DNA from: Pseudomonas capeferrum
GTDB lineage: Bacteria > Pseudomonadota > Gammaproteobacteria > Pseudomonadales > Pseudomonadaceae
Assembly (NCBI RefSeq): GCF_013523055.1
Contig: NZ_JAAMQM010000012.1
Span: forward strand, 124,001-188,000
Direction: 5' to 3'
Length of the DNA stretch: 64,000 nucleotides
In this document: positions 55,749 through 64,000 of the stretch, piece by piece
Position numbering within the stretch: position 1 is the stretch's first letter
How the letters are laid out: every line of letters begins with the position of its first letter
Notes under the pieces: model-generated
The model's input: the letters and a program-made list of their open reading frames with translations, nothing else
Databases searched by the model: none
What the model was told of the DNA's origin: nothing
Made by a program: the position numbers and the translations under genes

Positions 55749-56161
55749 CACATCACCGTCCGCTTAACAAACGAGGTGGCGAGAGGCAGCTTTGCAGCAG
55801 CCAGGGCGAAAGCTTCGCGCGCCAGCTCTTCAGAAACACCTTCGATCTCGTACAGGACTTTACCTGGCTGAATCTGGGCTACCCAGTACTCAACGGAACC
55901 CTTACCTTTACCCATACGCACCTCGAGAGGCTTCTTGGTAACCGGCTTGTCCGGGAATACACGGATCCAGATCTTGCCGCCACGCTTGACATGACGAGTC
56001 AGAGCACGACGTGCCGACTCGATCTGGCGGGCAGTGAGACGACCACGAGCAACAGCCTTCAGGGCGAATTCGCCGAAGCTGACTTTGCTACCGCGCAGTG
56101 CCAGACCACGGTTGTGACCGGTCATCTGCTTGCGGAATTTTGTACGCTTTGGTTGCAACAT
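55748..56161 (-). CDS. rplP: 50S ribosomal protein L16
   Basis: A 137-residue L16 starting [20 protein letters not shown], with the [17 protein letters not shown] segment. It helps place A-site tRNA. Confidence 0.99.
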
Positions 56162-56173
56162 TTGGCGTACCCC

Positions 56174-56860
56174 TTACTTAGCAGCTTTTTTACGAGGCGC
56201 TGGTGCTTGAGGCTTCAGCTCTTCTTGGCGACCACCAATAACTTCGCCTTTGAAGATCCAAACCTTGACACCGATCACACCGTAAGTGGTGTGAGCTTCG
56301 TAGGTGGCATAGTCGATGTCGGCACGCAGGGTGTGCAGTGGCACACGACCTTCGCGATACCATTCAGTACGTGCGATCTCGGCACCGCCGAGACGACCGC
56401 TCACCTGGATCTTGATGCCCTTGGCACCAATACGCATGGCGTTCTGCACGGCGCGCTTCATGGCGCGACGGAACATTACGCGGCGCTCCAGCTGCTGAGC
56501 TACGCTTTGCGCAACCAGCATACCGTCGAGTTCCGGCTTGCGGATCTCTTCGATGTTGATGTGCACAGGCACACCCATTTGCTTGGTCAGGTCCTGACGC
56601 AGCTTCTCAACATCTTCACCTTTCTTCCCGATAACGATACCTGGACGAGCGGTGTGGATGGTGATGCGTGCAGTTTGAGCCGGACGATGGATATCGATAC
56701 GGCTTACGGACGCGCTTTTTAGTTTGTCTTGGAGGTACTCACGTGTTTTCAGATCCTTCAACAGGTAATCTGCGTAAGTAGCACCGTCTGCGTACCAGAC
56801 GGAGGTGTGCTCCTTGACGATTCCCAGGCGTATGCCAGTGGGATGTACTTTCTGACCCAT
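56174..56860 (-). CDS. rpsC: 30S ribosomal protein S3
   Basis: A 228-residue S3. The KH domain carries GxxG-type [17 protein letters not shown], and the conserved C-terminal domain contains [11 protein letters not shown]. The start at 56860 gives [13 protein letters not shown]; an upstream frame to 56944 is not used. Confidence 0.98.
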   Translation of the reverse strand: MGQKVHPTGIRLGIVKEHTSVWYADGATYADYLLKDLKTREYLQDKLKSASVSRIDIHRPAQTARITIHTARPGIVIGKKGEDVEKLRQDLTKQMGVPVHINIEEIRKPELDGMLVAQSVAQQLERRVMFRRAMKRAVQNAMRIGAKGIKIQVSGRLGGAEIARTEWYREGRVPLHTLRADIDYATYEAHTTYGVIGVKVWIFKGEVIGGRQEELKPQAPAPRKKAAK

Positions 56861-56873
56861 CTGATCGACTCCG

Positions 56874-57206
56874 TTACTTGTCCGCAACCTTGACAGTGAT
56901 ATGGCAAGACCGCTTGACGATGCGATCAGCGCGGCCTTTGGCACGCGGCATGATGCGCTTCAGCGAACGCCCTTCGTTGACGAAGACGGTGGAGACCTTC
57001 AGGTCATCAACGTCAGCGCCTTCGTTATGTTCGGCGTTGGCAACGGCCGACTCGAGGACTTTCTTCATGATTTCAGCGGCTTTCTTGCTGCTGAAGGCCA
57101 ACAGGTTGAGCGCTTCGCCCACCTTCTTCCCGCGGATCTGGTCGGCGACCAAGCGGGCTTTCTGGGCGGAGATGCGAGCGCCCGACAACTTAGCGGCTAC
57201 TTCCAT
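56874..57206 (-). CDS. rplV: 50S ribosomal protein L22
   Basis: A 110-residue L22, whose beta-hairpin ([16 protein letters not shown]) lines the exit tunnel; mutations here can alter macrolide response. It starts [19 protein letters not shown]. Confidence 0.99.
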
Positions 57207-57217
57207 TTCCTAACCCC

Positions 57218-57493
57218 TTAACGCTTGGCTTTCTTGTCAGCCACGTGCCCGCGGTAAGTGCGGGTACCGGCGAACTCGCCCAGTTTGTGGCCGACCATGT
57301 CTTCGTTCACGAGAACTGGGACATGTTGACGACCGTTGTGTACCGCGATGGTCAGACCGACCATTTGTGGCAGGATCATGGAACGGCGCGACCAGGTCTT
57401 AACTGGTTTGCGATCGTTCTTCTCCGCCGCCACTTCGATCTTCTTCAGTAGGTGAAGATCAATAAAAGGACCTTTTTTCAGAGAACGTGGCAC
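57218..57493 (-). CDS. rpsS: 30S ribosomal protein S19
   Basis: A 91-residue S19, starting [18 protein letters not shown] and ending [19 protein letters not shown]. It pairs with S13 in the 30S head. Confidence 0.99.
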   Translation of the reverse strand: MPRSLKKGPFIDLHLLKKIEVAAEKNDRKPVKTWSRRSMILPQMVGLTIAVHNGRQHVPVLVNEDMVGHKLGEFAGTRTYRGHVADKKAKR

Positions 57494-57509
57494 TGTCGTA
57501 TCCCTCTAT

Positions 57510-58334
57510 TTACTTGCGACGACGGACGATCATTTTGTCGGTACGCTTATTACCACGAGTCTTCGCACCCTTGGTTGGGAAGCCCCATGGCGATACCGGA
57601 TGACGACCACCGGAGGTACGACCTTCACCACCACCATGCGGGTGGTCAACCGGGTTCATGGCAACACCACGAACGGTTGGGCGAACGCCACGCCAGCGTT
57701 TGGCACCGGCTTTACCCAGCGAACGCAGGCTGTGCTCGGAGTTCGAGACTTCACCCAGGGTCGCGCGGCATTCAGCCAGCACTTTACGCATCTCACCAGA
57801 GCGCAGACGCAGAGTCACGTAGACGCCTTCGCGAGCGATCAGCTGAGCCGAAGCGCCAGCGGAACGTGCGATCTGGGCACCTTTACCCGGCTTCAATTCG
57901 ATGCCGTGAATGGTGCTACCAACTGGAATGTTACGCAGTTGCAGGGAGTTACCTGGCTTGATTGGAGCCAGAGCACCCGCGATCAGTTGGTCGCCAGCAC
58001 TCACGCCCTTCGGCGCGATGATGTAGCGACGCTCACCGTCTGCATAGCAAAGCAGGGCGATGTGAGCAGTACGGTTTGGATCGTATTCGATACGCTCGAC
58101 AGTGGCTGGAATGCCATCTTTGTCGTTGCGACGGAAGTCGACCAGACGATAATGCTGCTTATGGCCGCCACCAATGTGACGAGTAGTGATACGACCATTG
58201 TTGTTACGACCACCAGACTTCGATTTCTTCTCGAGCAGCGGTGCGTGAGGAGCGCCTTTATGCAGCTCCTGGTTGACCACCTTGACCACGAAACGGCGGC
58301 CAGGGGAAGTCGGTTTGCATTTAACGATTGCCAT
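57510..58334 (-). CDS. rplB: 50S ribosomal protein L2
   Basis: A 274-residue L2, a central 23S rRNA binder required for peptidyl transferase assembly. The C-terminal [20 protein letters not shown] loop, with its conserved His, is present. Confidence 0.99.
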   Translation of the reverse strand: MAIVKCKPTSPGRRFVVKVVNQELHKGAPHAPLLEKKSKSGGRNNNGRITTRHIGGGHKQHYRLVDFRRNDKDGIPATVERIEYDPNRTAHIALLCYADGERRYIIAPKGVSAGDQLIAGALAPIKPGNSLQLRNIPVGSTIHGIELKPGKGAQIARSAGASAQLIAREGVYVTLRLRSGEMRKVLAECRATLGEVSNSEHSLRSLGKAGAKRWRGVRPTVRGVAMNPVDHPHGGGEGRTSGGRHPVSPWGFPTKGAKTRGNKRTDKMIVRRRK

Positions 58335-58348
58335 GATGCACCCCTTCC

Positions 58349-58648
58349 TTACTCAGCACTGCTGCTGAAATCGAGATCTTGGCCTGGCTGAAGGGATACG
58401 ATCGCCTTCTTCCAGTCATTACGCTTGCCCAGACCACGTGCAGTACGCTTGGTCTTGCCCAGAACGTTTACAGTAGAAACGTTCTCGACCTTGACACCGA
58501 ACAGGCCTTCGACAGCTTTCTTGATTTCCAGCTTGGTCGCGTCGGTAGCAACCTTGAATACGAACTGGCCTTTCTTCTCAGCCAGAACGGTAGCCTTCTC
58601 GGAAACATGCGGGCCAAGGAGGACTTTAAATACGCGTTCCTGGTTCAT
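58349..58648 (-). CDS. rplW: 50S ribosomal protein L23
   Basis: A 99-residue L23 that docks trigger factor and SRP at the exit tunnel. It starts [19 protein letters not shown] and overlaps rplD by 4 bases. Confidence 0.99.
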   Translation of the reverse strand: MNQERVFKVLLGPHVSEKATVLAEKKGQFVFKVATDATKLEIKKAVEGLFGVKVENVSTVNVLGKTKRTARGLGKRNDWKKAIVSLQPGQDLDFSSSAE

Positions 58649-59247
58649 CCCAGCAGCTCCTCGAATTTCTTCACGGCCGACACGGTGATCAACACCTTGT
58701 CGTAAGCGATCAGACTGACAGGATCGGAACCTTGAACGTCACGTACATCGACGTGCGGCAGGTTACGAGCAGCCAGGTACAGATTCTGATCAACAGAGTC
58801 GGAAACGATCAGTACGTCGCTCAGACCCATGCCGTTCAGCTTGTTCAGCAGGTCCTTGGTCTTCGGCGCTTCAACAGCGAAGTCCTGGACAACGACCAGG
58901 CGCTCGCTACGAACCAGCTCGGAGAGGATGGAGCGCAGTGCTGCGCGATACATCTTCTTGTTGAGCTTTTGCGAGTGATCCTGTGGACGAGCTGCGAAGG
59001 TGGTACCACCGCCACGCCAGATTGGGCTGCGGATGGTGCCAGCACGAGCACGACCGGTGCCCTTCTGACGCCATGGGCGCTTACCGCCACCAGACACGTC
59101 GGAACGGGTCTTCTGCTGCTTGGTGCCTTGACGGCCGCCGGCCATGTAGGCCACGACTGCTTGGTGAACCAGCGTCTCGTTGAATTCGCCACCGAAGGTC
59201 TGGTCAGAGACTTCGATCGCCTGAGCATCATTTACATTAAGTTGCAT
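58645..59247 (-). CDS. rplD: 50S ribosomal protein L4
   Basis: A 200-residue L4 with the extended loop [19 protein letters not shown] that lines the tunnel. In E. coli L4 also represses the S10 operon through a leader hairpin; the leader here is much shorter, so that mechanism may be absent. Confidence 0.99.
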   Translation of the reverse strand: MQLNVNDAQAIEVSDQTFGGEFNETLVHQAVVAYMAGGRQGTKQQKTRSDVSGGGKRPWRQKGTGRARAGTIRSPIWRGGGTTFAARPQDHSQKLNKKMYRAALRSILSELVRSERLVVVQDFAVEAPKTKDLLNKLNGMGLSDVLIVSDSVDQNLYLAARNLPHVDVRDVQGSDPVSLIAYDKVLITVSAVKKFEELLG

Positions 59248-59259
59248 GTCAGCTTCCCC

Positions 59260-59895
59260 TTAACCGCGAGCCTTGACAGCCGGACGTACAACCAGGTCGC
59301 CGCCAGTTGCGCCAGGAACGGCACCCTTGACCAACAACAGGTTGCGCTCTGCGTCAACGCGAACTACTTCGAGGGACTGTACAGTCACGCGCTCAGCGCC
59401 CATGTGACCGGACATTTTTTTGCCCTTGAATACACGACCAGGAGTCTGGCACTGGCCGATAGAGCCCGGGACGCGGTGGGAGACGGAGTTACCGTGGGTG
59501 TTATCTTGACCACGGAAATTCCAGCGCTTGATGGTACCGGCGAAGCCTTTACCCTTGGACTGACCTGTTACGTCAACCAGCTGGCCTGCAGCGAAGAGTT
59601 CAGCTTTGATCAAGTCGCCAGCCTGGAAATCGCCTTCTTCAAGACGGAACTCCCAGACGCTGCGACCAGCGGCAACGTTTGCTTTGGCGAAGTGACCTGC
59701 CTGAGCGGCAGTCACGCGCGAAGCACGGCGCTCACCAACAGTGACTTGCACTGCGCGATAGCCATCGGTCTCTTCAGTTTTGAACTGGGTGACGCGATTC
59801 GGCTCGATCTCAATGACCGTGACCGGAATGGAGACACCTTCTTCGGTGAAAATGCGGGTCATACCGCACTTGCGACCGACTACACCAATAGTCAT
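59260..59895 (-). CDS. rplC: 50S ribosomal protein L3
   Basis: A 211-residue L3, starting [16 protein letters not shown], with the tip loop around [19 protein letters not shown] reaching toward the peptidyl transferase centre. The Gln in that loop is the site methylated by PrmB in E. coli. The start at 59895 is chosen by homology. Confidence 0.98.
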   Translation of the reverse strand: MTIGVVGRKCGMTRIFTEEGVSIPVTVIEIEPNRVTQFKTEETDGYRAVQVTVGERRASRVTAAQAGHFAKANVAAGRSVWEFRLEEGDFQAGDLIKAELFAAGQLVDVTGQSKGKGFAGTIKRWNFRGQDNTHGNSVSHRVPGSIGQCQTPGRVFKGKKMSGHMGAERVTVQSLEVVRVDAERNLLLVKGAVPGATGGDLVVRPAVKARG

Positions 59896-59975
59896 GTTGT
59901 AAACCTCATGAGTGTACGGGGCTTTCACCCGCTATGGCCGCCCATTTCAGAGCGTTACACGACAAGACCGAAGTC

Positions 59976-60287
59976 TTAGCCGAGGCTGATCTGCACTTCC
60001 ACACCTGCCGCAAGATCAAGCTTCATCAGCGCATCAACGGTTTTGTCCGTTGGCTGGACGATGTCCAGAACGCGCTTATGAGTGCGGATCTCGTACTGGT
60101 CACGCGCGTCTTTGTTGACGTGCGGGGAAACCAGAACGGTGAAACGCTCTTTGCGGGTCGGCAGTGGAATTGGACCACGCACCTGTGCCCCAGTACGTTT
60201 CGCGGTTTCCACGATTTCCTGGGTGGATTGGTCGATCAGGCGATGGTCGAAGGCCTTCAACCTGATACGGATTTGTTGATTTTGCAT
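59976..60287 (-). CDS. rpsJ: 30S ribosomal protein S10 (NusE)
   Basis: A 103-residue S10, starting [20 protein letters not shown]. Besides its ribosomal role it is NusE, the partner of NusB (encoded at 10010) in antitermination. It is the first gene of the S10 operon, behind a strong sigma70-like promoter. Confidence 0.99.
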
Positions 60288-60347
60288 TGGATTTCAGACT
60301 CCAGGCTGTTCCCACCGGGCGCACTACGCCCGTTAAAAGGAGGCGTG

Positions 60348-60376
60348 ATTCTATAGACGCCCCTATTGGGTGTCAA
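60348..60376 (-). promoter_or_regulatory. Sigma70-like promoter of the S10 operon
   Basis: On the - strand a consensus TTGACA (60371-60376) and TAGAAT (60348-60353) are 17 bases apart. The start would fall near 60341, giving a leader of about 54 bases with a 6-bp hairpin (CGGGCG / CGCCCG, 60316-60332). The -35 lies in the loop region of a 7-bp inverted repeat ATTGGGT / ACCCAAT. Confidence 0.75.
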
Positions 60377-60381
60377 CCCAA

Positions 60382-60415
60382 TAAAAAAAGCCCCCGCTGA
60401 GCGGGGGCTTTTTCA
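60382..60415 (-). terminator. Rho-independent terminator after tuf
   Basis: On the - strand AAAAAGCCCCCGC / GCGGGGGCTTTTT is followed by a run of T. It separates the str operon from the S10 operon. Confidence 0.9.
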
Positions 60416-60427
60416 ATCAATCGAAAA

Positions 60428-61621
60428 TTACTCGATGATTTTGGCTACGACGCCGGCGCCGACGGTACGACCGCCTTCACGGATGGCGAAACGCAGACCG
60501 TCTTCCATTGCGATGGTTTTGATCAGGGTAACAGTCATCTGAATGTTATCGCCTGGCATTACCATTTCAACGCCTTCCGGCAGTTCGCAGTTACCGGTCA
60601 CGTCAGTGGTACGGAAGTAGAACTGTGGACGGTAGCCTTTGAAGAACGGAGTGTGACGACCGCCTTCTTCTTTCGACAGAACGTAAACTTCCGCGGTGAA
60701 CTTGGTGTGCGGCTTGACCGAACCTGGCTTGACCAGAACCTGACCACGCTCGACGTCGTCACGCTTGGTGCCACGCAGCAGCACGCCGCAGTTCTCGCCA
60801 GCACGACCTTCGTCCAGCAGCTTGCGGAACATCTCAACACCGGTGCAGGTGGTGGTGGTGGTGTCACGCAGACCAACGATTTCCAGAGAGTCCTGAACGC
60901 GAACGATACCACGCTCGATACGACCGGTCACAACGGTACCACGGCCCGAGATCGAGAAGACGTCTTCGATTGGCATCAGGAATGGCTTGTCGATAGCACG
61001 CTCTGGCTCTGGGATGTAGCTGTCCAGAGTTTCCACCAGCTTCTTGACAGCGGTGGTGCCCATTTCGTTGTCGTCTTTGCCTTCCAGCGCCATACGAGCC
61101 GAACCGATGATGATCGGAGTGTCGTCGCCTGGGAAGTCGTAGGTGGACAGCAGGTCGCGAACTTCCATCTCGACCAGTTCCAGCAGCTCGGCGTCGTCTA
61201 CCAGGTCAGCCTTGTTCAGGAAGACCACGATGTACGGAACGCCAACCTGACGGGACAGCAGGATGTGCTCACGGGTTTGTGGCATCGGACCATCGGCGGC
61301 CGAGCAAACCAGGATCGCGCCGTCCATCTGGGCAGCACCGGTGATCATGTTCTTCACGTAGTCAGCGTGACCTGGGCAGTCAACGTGAGCGTAGTGACGA
61401 ATGTTCGAGTTGTACTCGACGTGAGCGGTGTTGATGGTGATACCGCGAGCTTTTTCTTCTGGGGCGCTGTCGATCTTGTCGAATTCAACGACGGCCGAAC
61501 CGAAAACTTCGGAGCAGACGCGAGTCAGAGCAGCGGTCAGAGTGGTCTTACCGTGGTCAACGTGGCCGATGGTGCCAACGTTAACGTGCGGAAGGGAACG
61601 ATCAAATTTTTCTTTAGCCAC
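60428..61621 (-). CDS. tuf: Elongation factor Tu
   Basis: A 397-residue GTPase that delivers aminoacyl-tRNA to the ribosome. G1 is GHVDHGKT (residues 19-26), G3 is [22 protein letters not shown] and G4 is NKAD, where most EF-Tu have NKCD. Domains 2 and 3 follow from about residue 205. It is last in the str operon, 31 bp after fusA. Another copy is likely elsewhere in the genome. Confidence 0.99.
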   Translation of the reverse strand: MAKEKFDRSLPHVNVGTIGHVDHGKTTLTAALTRVCSEVFGSAVVEFDKIDSAPEEKARGITINTAHVEYNSNIRHYAHVDCPGHADYVKNMITGAAQMDGAILVCSAADGPMPQTREHILLSRQVGVPYIVVFLNKADLVDDAELLELVEMEVRDLLSTYDFPGDDTPIIIGSARMALEGKDDNEMGTTAVKKLVETLDSYIPEPERAIDKPFLMPIEDVFSISGRGTVVTGRIERGIVRVQDSLEIVGLRDTTTTTCTGVEMFRKLLDEGRAGENCGVLLRGTKRDDVERGQVLVKPGSVKPHTKFTAEVYVLSKEEGGRHTPFFKGYRPQFYFRTTDVTGNCELPEGVEMVMPGDNIQMTVTLIKTIAMEDGLRFAIREGGRTVGAGVVAKIIE

Positions 61622-61652
61622 GACAGTGAACTCCTAGCCTAAAGGGGCTGAA

Positions 61653-63800
61653 TCAGCCTTGTTTTTTAACGAGAGCTTCGACGATGTTCGACGGAGCTTC
61701 GGAGTATTTGGAGAATTCCATGGAGTAGCTCGCGCGACCCTGAGACATGGAACGAACGTCGGTCGCATAACCGAACATTTCACCCAGCGGCACTTCAGCA
61801 CGGACTACCTTGCCGGAGACCGAGTCTTCCATACCTTGGATCAGACCACGACGACGGTTCAGGTCACCCATCACGTCACCCATGTAGTCTTCTGGGGTTA
61901 CTACCTCAACCTTCATGATCGGCTCAAGCACAACACCACCGCCCCTCTGGGCCAGCTGCTTGGTCGCCATGGAGGCAGCGATCTTGAACGCCATCTCGTT
62001 GGAGTCGACGTCGTGGTACGAACCGTCGAATACCGATGCCTTCAGGCCGATCAGAGGATAGCCGGCAACGACGCCATTCTTCATCTGCTCTTCGATACCC
62101 TTCTGGATCGCAGGGATGTATTCCTTAGGAATCACACCACCAACGACTTCGTTCGCGAAGACCAGGCCTTCGGTGATGTTGCCCTTATCGTCAACGTCCG
62201 GCTCCGAGAAACGGATCCAGCAGTGACCGAACTGACCACGACCACCCGACTGACGAACGAACTTGCCTTCGATCTCGACGTTGGACTTGGTGATCTTCTC
62301 GCGGTACGAAACCTGCGGCTTGCCGATGTTGGCCTCGACGTTGAATTCGCGCTTCATGCGGTCAACGAGGATGTCCAGGTGAAGCTCGCCCATACCAGAG
62401 ATGATGGTCTGGCCGGTTTCTTCATCGGTCTTGACGCGGAACGACGGGTCTTCCTGAGCAAGCTTGCCCAGTGCGATACCCATCTTCTCCTGGTCCTGCT
62501 TGGTTTTCGGCTCGACAGCTACCGAAATCACCGGCTCAGGGAAGTCCATACGCTCGAGGATGATCGGCTTGTCGGCGTTGCACAGGGTATCACCGGTGGT
62601 GACGTCCTTCATGCCGATCAGAGCAGCGATGTCGCCTGCCAGTACTTCTTTGATCTCTTCACGCTGGTTGGCGTGCATCTGCACCATACGACCAACGCGT
62701 TCCTTCTTGCCCTTGACCGAGTTGATCACCGAGTCGCCGGACTGCAGCATACCCGAGTAGACGCGGACGAAGGTCAGAGTACCAACGAACGGGTCGGTGG
62801 CAATCTTGAACGCCAGAGCCGAGAACGGCTCGCTGTCGTCGGCATGACGCTCGTCGAAGTCTGCTTCGACCAGCTCTTCCTTCGGCTTCTCGATCAGGTC
62901 AGGGTGGATACCCTTGATCGCAGGAATCTCGGTCGGAGCAGGCAGGAAGTCGATGACGGCATCGAGAACCAGGGGAACGCCCTTGTTCTTGAACGACGAA
63001 CCGCAGACCGCCGGAACGATCTCGCTGGCCAGGGTACGCGCGCGCAGACCGGCCTTGATTTCTTCGATGGTCAGCTCTTCGCCTTCCAGGTACTTGTTCA
63101 TCAGCTCTTCGCTGGACTCGGCAGCCGCTTCAACCATGTTGGAGCGCCACTCTTGAGCCAGCTCCAGCATATCGGCAGGAATTTCTTCCTCGCGATAGGT
63201 GGTGCCTTTGTCGTCGTCGTTCCAGTAGATAGCCTTCATCTTGATCAGGTCGACCTGACCCTGGAAGTTATCTTCCGAACCGATGGCCAACTGAACAGGA
63301 ACCGGGGTATGACCCAGACGGTTCTTGATCTGACCGATCACGCGCAGGAAGTCGGCACCGGCACGGTCCATCTTGTTCACGTAAACAACACGTGGAACGC
63401 CGTACTTGTTGGCCTGACGCCATACGGTTTCGGACTGAGGCTCGACGCCGGAAGTACCGCAGAACACAACGACAGCGCCGTCGAGTACACGCAGCGAACG
63501 TTCTACTTCAATGGTGAAGTCAACGTGGCCGGGGGTATCGATGACGTTTACGCGGTAGTTGTCGTACTGACCCTTGGAACCCTTCCAGAAGGTGGTAACG
63601 GCAGCGGAGGTAATGGTAATACCCCGCTCCTGCTCCTGCACCATCCAGTCGGTGGTCGCGGCGCCGTCATGCACCTCGCCCATCTTGTGGCTCAGGCCTG
63701 TATAGAACAGGATCCGCTCGGTAGTGGTAGTCTTGCCCGCGTCAACGTGGGCACAGATACCGATGTTACGGTAGCGGTTGATTGCTGTAGTACGAGCCAT
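61653..63800 (-). CDS. fusA: Elongation factor G
   Basis: A 715-residue translocase GTPase. G1 is AHVDAGKT (residues 17-24), G3 is DTPGHVDFT and G4 is NKMDRAGA; domains II-V follow, ending ALVKKQG. This is the str-operon EF-G and the target of fusidic acid. It lies 30 bp after rpsG. Confidence 0.99.
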   Translation of the reverse strand: MARTTAINRYRNIGICAHVDAGKTTTTERILFYTGLSHKMGEVHDGAATTDWMVQEQERGITITSAAVTTFWKGSKGQYDNYRVNVIDTPGHVDFTIEVERSLRVLDGAVVVFCGTSGVEPQSETVWRQANKYGVPRVVYVNKMDRAGADFLRVIGQIKNRLGHTPVPVQLAIGSEDNFQGQVDLIKMKAIYWNDDDKGTTYREEEIPADMLELAQEWRSNMVEAAAESSEELMNKYLEGEELTIEEIKAGLRARTLASEIVPAVCGSSFKNKGVPLVLDAVIDFLPAPTEIPAIKGIHPDLIEKPKEELVEADFDERHADDSEPFSALAFKIATDPFVGTLTFVRVYSGMLQSGDSVINSVKGKKERVGRMVQMHANQREEIKEVLAGDIAALIGMKDVTTGDTLCNADKPIILERMDFPEPVISVAVEPKTKQDQEKMGIALGKLAQEDPSFRVKTDEETGQTIISGMGELHLDILVDRMKREFNVEANIGKPQVSYREKITKSNVEIEGKFVRQSGGRGQFGHCWIRFSEPDVDDKGNITEGLVFANEVVGGVIPKEYIPAIQKGIEEQMKNGVVAGYPLIGLKASVFDGSYHDVDSNEMAFKIAASMATKQLAQRGGGVVLEPIMKVEVVTPEDYMGDVMGDLNRRRGLIQGMEDSVSGKVVRAEVPLGEMFGYATDVRSMSQGRASYSMEFSKYSEAPSNIVEALVKKQG

Positions 63801-63830
63801 AAAGCCCTCGCAAAAAGATTGATGCTTGAA

Positions 63831-64000
<170 letters not shown>

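Overview
The window is a chromosomal segment of a high-GC gammaproteobacterium, almost certainly a Pseudomonas of the P. putida group. The basis is gene content and order: ribD-ribE-ribBX-ribH-nusB-thiL-pgpA-ribA; an OprG-type porin beside a Zur-type zinc cluster; selC-selB-selA-fdhE-fdoIHG; uvrA-ferritin-katA; and the rplQ-to-fusA ribosomal block. Most of it is conserved core genome. I see no prophage, CRISPR array, transposase or integron, and no convincing new multi-gene system.

Layout. Positions 1-3787 (+) carry isoprenoid genes after a partial ribB: xseB, ispA, dxs. Positions 3878-6961 hold a BtuB-like TonB receptor facing a BtuF-like periplasmic binding protein. Positions 6958-14490 (-) are the riboflavin/thiamine/phospholipid block, headed by nrdR and including ribBX, a DHBP synthase fused to a degenerate GTP-cyclohydrolase-like domain. 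Positions 14596-16628 (+) hold a lipoprotein, a methyltransferase and a CnoX-type thioredoxin co-chaperone. Positions 17141-20230 (+) are a four-gene zinc cluster behind a Zur-like operator: His-rich protein, ABC ATPase, permease, DUF3299 protein. oprG follows behind an ANR/FNR-like box. Two sugar-nucleotide genes (-) and a decayed TSUP permease lie at 21.1-24.1 kb. Next come an alpha/beta hydrolase, an HTH regulator, a Na+/alanine symporter and a type I asparaginase.

Positions 28.5-37.7 kb (-) are a complete selenocysteine module: tRNA-Sec, SelB, SelA, and formate dehydrogenase (FdhE, FdoI, FdoH, FdoG). FdoG is read through an in-frame UGA followed by a SECIS-like hairpin with a bulged U, and an ANR-like box lies upstream. 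A dead MFS gene (38.0-39.2 kb), ssb and a YajR-type MFS transporter follow, then uvrA on the + strand, a heme-Met-less bacterioferritin-like protein and katA.

From 46.5 kb to the end (-) are the translation operons. Read in transcription order they are rpsG (partial), fusA, tuf, the S10 cluster, the spc cluster and the alpha cluster ending in rplQ. Strong sigma70-like promoters are visible before rpsJ and before rpsM. The S10 and spc clusters run together with almost no gaps except a 210-bp stretch between rpsN and rpsH that holds tandem terminator-like hairpins.

The most useful second looks are that 210-bp gap, the RibBX fusion, the zinc cluster and its operator, the two ANR-like boxes and the Sec module. 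Two local pseudogenes (TSUP and MFS) show accessory decay at the edges of core blocks.
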